Below are positions 57,401 through 64,000 of a stretch of DNA of 64,000 nucleotides, in pieces. The stretch is from Hypomyces perniciosus (lineage: Eukaryota > Ascomycota > Sordariomycetes > Hypocreales > Hypocreaceae). The notes beneath the pieces are model-generated. The model was not told the DNA's origin. It did no database searches and saw only the letters and a program-made list of their open reading frames with translations. Made by a program: the position numbers and the translations under genes. Position 1 is the stretch's first letter; each line of letters opens with the position of its first letter. The stretch covers positions 248,001-312,000 of the forward strand of contig SPDT01000010.1 in assembly GCA_008477525.1 (NCBI GenBank), in the 5' to 3' direction.

Positions 57401-58981
57401 GCCGCCCAGACAATCGTGGACGAGGTAGTGAACGAGGACGAACGCTTCATCGAGAAAGCAGCCCTTCCCATCGAAGAAGAGTTCCCACAAGGAACACGTG
57501 CTTTCTTCTTAGGCGACTATGCCCATGGCCGGCCTTTGGAGGTAGCTGGACATGAGAACGGTAAAGCGAATATCGTTGTCTCGCTGCTTAAGAATAAGGA
57601 GCGTGAATTTGCGAGGCAGGCCATCTATCAAGCGGAACGGAACAACCCATACACGCCGTCATTTGCCATTGCCAGAAAACTGGGCATCCATCCCCTTGTG
57701 CTGAGCAAGATAACGTCCTCTTACCAAATCATCAGCTCTGCTGGATTGAAGCTGAACCTGGGTCTTAACCTGAAGTTCGAGGGGAGGAAACTCAAGGTAT
57801 TGGGATACTCGCGCAAGTCAGAGACTGGATGGGAGTTTTCCAACCTTGCCATCAAGCTAATTGCAGACTACATGGTGGCATTCCCAGATTTCTTCGCCGC
57901 GATCCAGAAGGAGCCGCAGAGGAGCGAAATCTATGAAACTGATCTTTGGAACGACCCAAGTACCGCCTCTCAGAGAGTCAAGGACATAGCTGCATGGCTT
58001 AAGCAGCAGGAGACAAGCAAGTTTGAACAGGTGCCTCTTGAGGCTGAGCAGCTTGATTCGGAAGTTGTGACTGCCCTGGCAAAGATTGGTGAGCAGGTGT
58101 TCGAGGCATCTAATGATATGGAAATCAAGACGCTCAAGGGTGTACCTCGCGCAGCTTTGTTGAAGCCGGCAGATGCTGAGTTGGTACTGGGGAACCAAAG
58201 GTTCAAATTGGGGGACCGTGTAACTTTTGTAGCGGCTGCTGGCAAGGTCCCAATCTCAACGAGGGGCACCGTGGTTGGAATCAGCCGCACGGCAACAGCC
58301 CTTCTACTGGACGTTGTATGGGACACTTCGTTCATGAGTGGCACGACTCTCGGGGAGAGGGCTCCCATGTTCCGTGGCCAGACCGTGTCTTCATCCACGG
58401 TCCTCAACACTACCGACAGACAGGTTATTTCTGCGTCAAGCAAATCACAGCAGAGGAGAACTGTTCCGGAGAAAGCAACGATGGGAGCCTGTGGCTCAGT
58501 TGGTGTCACGCAGTACAAAGATGCCACTACGCCTCCTGCATTACGTGGCGGATGGCGGGGTGCTCTTGTTGGAGGTGGCGGCTCTCCCGGCCGTGGACGC
58601 AATAGCCCCGGTCGCGGCCATCGTGGCGGTCCGCCAAATTTGTTACACAGCACACTCGTCTACCGTGGAGGTCCTCCTGGAGCTACCCAGGGACAGAACG
58701 CGAATGGTCGCCCCTCGCAAAACCGCGGAGGTAGCAATATGAACGGAAGAGGTGGGAATGGTGACCGAGGAAGGGGCTGGGGGTATGGAGACCACCGAGG
58801 ATCCATGTCTTCCCAGGCCTCACCAAGGGAGAACCCTCAGGGCGCCTACAATAATGTGCCTCCTCCTGCAAGCCTTGACTCCCCTAGGGGCGGGGGACGT
58901 GGCGGCCGTGGCCGTGGAGGAAGAGGTCAGCGTGGACCTCACCGGGGCCGTGGTGGAAACGGCCGTGGAGCTGCAAACTGA
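54499..58981 (+). CDS. XRN1: Xrn1/Kem1 5'-3' exoribonuclease
   Basis: Main cytoplasmic 5'-3' exonuclease that degrades decapped mRNA. Five exons: 54499-54503, 54552-54645, 54704-55013, 55062-56378 and 56430-58981, giving 1425 aa, normal for fungal Xrn1. The first coding exon is only 5 nt (ATGGG); the 48-nt intron has a CGCTAAC branch site, and joining gives the invariant start [15 protein letters not shown]. Catalytic region motifs are all present: [59 protein letters not shown] and GNDFLPNLP. An acidic loop ([13 protein letters not shown]) lies in the CR1-CR2 linker. PAZ/Tudor and SH3-like parts follow. The last 150 residues are Arg/Gly-rich ([19 protein letters not shown]), suited to RNA binding and arginine methylation. 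Confidence 0.96.
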
Positions 58982-59342
58982 CCGCGGCATCAGTGGCCCG
59001 TTCTAGTACTATACTGAATACCTACTCTGGGATGGCTGTTTGTATCTTCCTGAACGTTGGGGTTTGCTGTAAAAGGGACAAATGGATTCTCATGTATTGA
59101 TGCGGAGTTGGGCCAGAACACCCGGGATCTGTGTAGATTAGTCTCAATGCTATATAGATGGCTCAATGTGGGTTTGCTTGTTATAGGCCAGCAACTGGCA
59201 AGATTTCACTCCGAAATGGTATTTTCTATCATGGAAATAATCATGGCCCTATTTTCGATAACCAACCCGCCAAAACGCCAACATGTGCTAAGTACCTTCA
59301 TCAACCTCACTAGTCTTCGCCGCTGGGAGTAATGTGCTAGAT
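58982..59342. other. Convergent spacer XRN1/SPC3
   Basis: This 361-bp stretch holds the 3' flanks of the two convergent genes; nothing else is seen. Confidence 0.6.
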
Positions 59343-60161
59343 TCAGGCCCTGGCCTTGCTTTTTGTGCTGGTACTGCTCTTGGTATCTTTGGTCTTGACT
59401 GCGGGTAGTGTGAATATGTCGCTCACCCCACCGCTCACGGCCTTCCACACGCCAAACGGCTTGTCCATGTTCCAGGTGAGGGCTCCAACCCAGGGCTGTA
59501 CGTTGTAATGCAGCTTCAGAGTGACATCTGAGGCCCCGGCGATCTTGCCACTCGGGTGAGTGATTTGGTACTTAGGCCTCTGGTTCCTGATTTTAAGGAG
59601 GCCTCTGCGAGAGGAATTAGTATGGGGGGCTTTATATGGTTTCGGGGGGCATTGACGTACCGGTTGGGAGCGATGCTCTTGCCCTCGGCACTCTTCTTGA
59701 GCTTCTTCATAGTTGCGGGACCAATGTTTTGTAAGTGATCGGCACTGGGGTTCGTGATAATGGTGTCCCAGATGACGGCTGAGTTGTTCGCATTATTGGG
59801 GCCGGTCCAGTCTGCTGTTACGTATACGAAGAGTTGCTTGGTGTTCCATGTGAACAAGTCCGAGAGGTCAGCGTCGAGGGAGAAGCGGATGACGGCATAT
59901 TCCTCCTTTTTGGTGCTGTAGTAATGCGGCCGGCCCTTGACACTGTGGTTTGCAGTTAAATGTTAGAATTGGAGAGGGAAGATGATGTGGTGATAAGGGG
60001 GGCTTGCGAATGGCGTACACTTGGAGGTTGTTGACGGTTACGGTGCCACTGGGCGAGCGAGCGGCAAAGAGATCTGTGGCTGCGATGAATGCGCCGAGGA
60101 CGCAGGCGACGGTTGTGAAGAAGCCGAAGACGTTTTGGATGCGGGTGAAGGAGCTGTGCAT
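59343..60161 (-). CDS. SPC3: Spc3, signal peptidase complex subunit 3 (SPC22/23)
   Basis: Essential non-catalytic subunit of the ER signal peptidase that helps position the catalytic subunit Sec11 on the lumenal side. Three exons, 60161-60019, 59942-59661 and 59604-59343, give 228 aa; introns are 76 and 56 nt. The start MHSSFTRIQNVFGFFTTVAC is typical. Residues about 10-31 are the single membrane anchor. The lumenal domain includes RPHYYSTKKEEYAVIRFSLD, ADLSDLFTWNTKQLFVYVTA and WDTIITNPSADHL, and a late WNMDKPFGVW block. A charged tail (KTKDTKSSTSTKSKARA) makes it longer than yeast Spc3 (184 aa). The first intron uses donor GTACGC so that NNLQV joins VKGRPHYY; reading through the donor would truncate the protein. 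Confidence 0.93.
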
Positions 60162-60750
60162 GTTGGGCAATGGGTTGCAGCGCCAGCACGGCGAGCTGGT
60201 GGGAGGGAGTTGAAAAGGGTGGTGATGCAAAACGGCGTGGAGGAGCACTCGATTCTAGTGTTCGTGTTTGGAGTAGCACTTCGTAACCAGAGGTAGTACT
60301 ATCTCGAGGCTGGAATAGGACACGTCTCTGGGGCTCTGGGGTGGTGTGGCACTTTCTCAGCCTTGCAGAAGCGTCCTATCCGTATTGGGATAGTAGCACC
60401 AAAACTGGGCAGCATGCCTTCCTGGGGAAGGGAAGAAAGGTTGGAGATAATAAGTGCTGAGAACGCGCCTCGTTATACTTTAATTCAGGCGCATGGCAAT
60501 ATCGGGTTTCTTGTACCGCTTCGTTGTTGTCCAGGCGAAAGTCGATTGGCTGCCCGAGCATTAATATGACTGATTCGAGCGCTTGATGTCTGCGGAATAT
60601 TACACCGACTCACTCACTCGCTCGTTCACATCGCATCGCATCGCATCGCAAACTCAGGCTTCTGCTCTGTGCTATCTATAGCCTCTCGCCATTCATCGAA
60701 CCACTCCGATGCGCGCGCCGGCTTCGATGCGATAAATGTTCTAGTGATAA
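60162..60750. other. Divergent spacer SPC3/ULP2 with a (TCGCA)4 repeat
   Basis: This holds the promoters of two divergent genes. A short tandem repeat of TCGCA (four units) lies at 60631-60650, directly after a CTCACTCACTCGCTCG run. The remainder shows nothing specific. Confidence 0.6.
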
Positions 60751-63700
60751 ATGTCTAGGCCTCCTGTCCGCCCTTCGACGTCATCCAGAGAACCGCGCCT
60801 GAACAATGCCATTGCCGAAAGTGTTGCCAACGATATGGCCTTTGACGACAAGTCATCCAGCATGACGCATGATGATGCTGCAAGCCCAGAGGTAAGCAAG
60901 CTGGAACTCCGCAATATTGTCACATTCAGCATGATTTTCAGGCTTCAGAGCCCGCAGTCCCACAAAAGAGGTCCCTGCAATCATGAATCCCAGATGCTGC
61001 CTGTCTTGATCAGTGGAGGCTGGACCGCTGGGCGGACCGCGTGGCTCGCTGAGACGCGCTGACGGCACTGCTGTAATAGCTGTCCTCGCCACTAAATGTT
61101 GTGGATTCACCACCTGGGCGCCCTGGTGCCAGCACTTGACCTCGCTAAGCTTTTTTTTATCGCATGTTGGCCATGGCCCCGCTAACCTCGAAAAATGTAG
61201 ACCCGACCAGCATCGCCAACTTCACAAGTCCATGTGCAGCAGGAGCCTACTATAGCCGTCGAGGCCAAAAAGTGAGCCAGTCCGCGCCTCTGCAGACTGA
61301 TTGAACTCTTATTGAAGCTGGCCCAGCCGGCTTAGGTCGAGACAGCAGACCCCTAGCCCAACCTCTAGCCGAACTCTCAAGGGAAAAAAGCTGCAAGGTC
61401 ACGCGGACCAGAGCAGCGACCGCAAGCAACCCCAGGAGAGCAAGAGAACAAAGAAGACCTCATGGGAGTACGTGATCCCTTCAACTGTTTGTCACCGCGT
61501 GTTGTATTGACTCGTGACAGCCCGCTGGCTCGCTATCACTCCGATGCAAACTCGTTCCCGGATTATGGGTATGGCCCAATTTTGATGTCCGCGGGTTGTG
61601 ATATCAACGCTGACATTCCTATAAGGTCCCCGAACCGCAGCCACGCCATGGGTCTCGATCGACTGGTCCGTAACCACTATCGAAATATGCGGAAACAAAT
61701 CAAGCTAACTCCCAGCAGAAGCTCATTAACGGGTCAACTGGACCTGTCAACACCCTTGGTTCTCGACGATTCGATGCCCACGATACAAACAACACCCCGC
61801 CTGCCAAGCGGCAGAAGCAAGAATTTTTACCTCGAATACACGGTCACACGGCGAGCCCATTCTTCTCAAAGGCAAACCCAGCCCGAAGCGACGATGTTCA
61901 AGAGGTAGTTAAAGAAGCCTCCCAGGATGACTCGTATGATATCAAGAGCACCTCCAGCGCGGGGCATACAGCCTCTCTCGGTGCCACCCTTGCCGAATAC
62001 CGAAATGCGCAGCCCAAAGGACGCAATGGGCCAGGGCGATTGCGGAAAAGCCGATCGTCTATGAGTTCCCAAGCACAATGGGATTCATTTGCCAAAACTC
62101 GCATGTTTCATGATTCTGGCCTAGCGACGCACAGCATGGGTCAAAGTACTTCAGTAATGACTCTGGATAGTTCTGATGATCTAGCTGAAGATCCTCCACC
62201 TGCGAATGTGACTTCTGATCTTGTCAAGCAGCATTCAAAGAACAAGCGTGAGAGGCCATACCAGCTTACAGATTCTGTCGAGCCTCAGATTAAACGCCAC
62301 AAACCTCCTACTCAAAAGGAGCCTATCGATGTATCCGAGGATGAGCTTCAAGCTGATTCACCCAATGACACAAAGTCATACAAAAAACCAACAATCCTTA
62401 GCACTGCTGTGGCCAGTTTCGCGAGCCGTGCTAAGGCTAGATCATCAAGGGGGGACATACAACCTACAGCCTTCCAGATGCACATGGATTCAAGTGGCAA
62501 GTCACAATCCCGAGGGATGGGCCTAACAAGAGCGGTTTGTGGCAAGAAGCTATATGAACGTGATGACACTCAGGGCCGAATATCTCTTTGCCGAAGTCAA
62601 AACCACGGCACTAGACTGGAGGCAAAGCTACAGGATGGGCAGAAAACAGGCGAGCTCAGTTGGTTGGGTGTTGACCTAGATCATATCCATACCTATTCTA
62701 CAGCGCCAAGCCGTACCATTCTTGTCAATCGTTCACAGTCAGGGGAAGCCGGTCCAAAACTCTATCTAGAGTTTGAGAGTCGCGAAGACACTGAGAAGTT
62801 GGTGCGAATGCTGAATGATAAGGGAATTCGCACTGAGACTCCGTACGTCATAACTTCCTGGTAGCTTGGACATCGAATTAACACATGGTGTATAGGAGCG
62901 GATTAGAGAAAATGTTCGAGATAGCTTTGGACAGGGCACGAAATTATACTGTGTCGAATGGATCGGCTGAGGAGAGAACGAGCAGTCGAAGAATGGAGCA
63001 CGGCAAAGATAAATCATCTTGGATATTAGCCCCCCAATCGCCACCAGAAAATCCGGAGACCAGTCCAAGAGCTGAAAAGCTCAAAGACAGGTTGATACAA
63101 TCGGCACGCGAGACTGAATCTCAGTCTGGTCCTTCGATAACGGTGCGGCGCTCTGGACCTGAAACACGGCGATCAACCAGGACAACCTCAGCATCTGTGC
63201 CTCGTCAGCAGAGCCCTGATCTCTGGACTGATTTGAACCCGGGCTGGCAGAAAAACTGGCAGAAATCGTTGGTTTTTCCAGCAACCGGAAAAAATAGAGC
63301 GACGGTCGACAAAGATGATATACCGAGACTCGATGAGGGCGAGTTTCTCAACGACAATTTGATCAGCTTTTACCTTCGTTATCTCCAGGTCACGTTAGAA
63401 AAGGAACGGCCTGAACTGCTGAATAAGGTTTACTTCTTTAGCACATTCTTTTTTGAAAAGTTAAGGTCCACCAAAGGAAAAATCAACTATGAGGGTGTCA
63501 AGGCTTGGACAGCGAAGGTGGATTTGTTCTCTTACGACTACATCGTCGTTCCAGTCAACGAGCATGCTCACTGGTACGTGGCCATCGTGTGCAATGCTCC
63601 AAATGCAATCCGCGAGCCCAAAGAACCAGCGGCAACAGGGCAGGCAAATGATGTCGTTGAGGTGTTGGATGTGGCGAACTCTCCAAGGATGTCGACAGTG

Positions 63701-64000
63701 GAACGCGAAATGTCAGATGTTTCTCTGCGGGATGGAGGTGTGACGCAAAACCAGACAGGAGAGCCTGCGAAGAGTGTTGCGGAGCTGTCTTCAACCCCAT
63801 CTTCTCCGAGCAAGAAGCGAAAGTCTGTGGGTGCAACAGGATCAAAGACCGATCCAACACAACCGAAAATCATCACCCTTGACTCACTTGGCTCTTCACA
63901 TACCTCGACCTGTAAGGCGTTGAGAGAGTATCTAGCTCAAGAAGCAAAGGCCAAGAAAGAGGTCGATCTGACGATCCCTCCTACCGGCTTAGCCGCCATT
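60751..64000 (+). CDS. ULP2: Ulp2-type SUMO-specific protease, 3' end cut by window edge
   Basis: Cysteine protease that trims SUMO chains in the nucleus (yeast Ulp2; SENP6/7 in animals). The gene is incomplete at the right edge. Exon 1 (60751-60891, MSRPPVRPSTSS) ends at a GTAAGC donor. The next reliable exon runs from about 61716 to 62842, then a 53-nt intron to 62895, then an open frame to the edge. The structure from 60942 to 61715 is unclear: ASEPAVPQKR can follow exon 1, then all frames contain stops. The N-terminal half is disordered with nuclear-signal-like KRQKQE and PQIKRHK. The catalytic domain begins near DDIPRLDEGEFLNDNLISFY. Catalytic His is in NEHAHWYVAIV and Asp in ITLDSLGSSH, with a Ulp2-type insertion between them. 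The catalytic Cys lies beyond the window. Confidence 0.88.

Overview
This 64-kb window is nuclear DNA from a filamentous ascomycete. Gene content, the dense 48-76-nt GT-AG introns with CTRAC-type branch sites (for example TACTAAC), and the fungal-specific families suggest a sordariomycete, probably Hypocreales. That placement is inferred from sequence style; no phylogeny was run. I support 18 protein-coding genes (one cut by the right edge) and one tRNA gene. Exon structures were read by hand from splice signals and reading frame. In every complete model given, the joined coding length is a multiple of three.

Layout. 1-5020: gene-poor, then a small secreted protein (5021-5524). 6698-13002: a divergent pair, VPS54 (minus; GARP tether) and MCM5 (plus; replicative helicase), whose shared spacer carries an MluI cell-cycle-box-like motif. 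13003-16430: no supportable gene. 16431-17539: a DUF6594-like three-helix membrane protein (minus). 17540-20305: nothing supportable. 20306-25110: an unrecognised 507-aa protein (minus), divergent from UTP13 (plus; SSU processome). 25456-27102: SAD1/USP39 splicing factor. 27592-28737: class II eIF4E (4EHP-like, minus). 29648-29800: tRNA-Ser(UGA), minus. 29991-30643: LOC1. 30885-32488: EHT1/YheT-type alpha/beta hydrolase (minus). 34583-37861: CTK1 (CTD kinase). 38558-40057: conserved disordered protein (minus). 41720-42125: PMP3-type proteolipid (minus). 45656-47874: NRP1-like RNA-binding protein. 49226-51589: unrecognised 787-aa protein with an acidic tail (minus). 52145-53765: HAT2 (minus), divergent from XRN1 (54499-58981, plus). 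59343-60161: SPC3 signal peptidase subunit (minus). 60751 to the right edge: a ULP2-type SUMO protease.

The genes are mostly housekeeping, with a strong bias to RNA metabolism: rRNA processing, splicing, CTD phosphorylation, cap binding, mRNA decay and ribosome assembly. I saw no transposon, secondary-metabolite cluster or CRISPR array.

The most unusual object is the tRNA-Ser gene. Besides a normal-looking 15-nt intron next to the anticodon, its D-arm is interrupted by 57 nt that look exactly like a fungal spliceosomal intron (GT...CTAAC...AG). Removing those 57 nt restores perfect D-stem pairing. The gene still has a box B and a T-run terminator, so it looks like a live Pol III gene carrying an mRNA-type intron.
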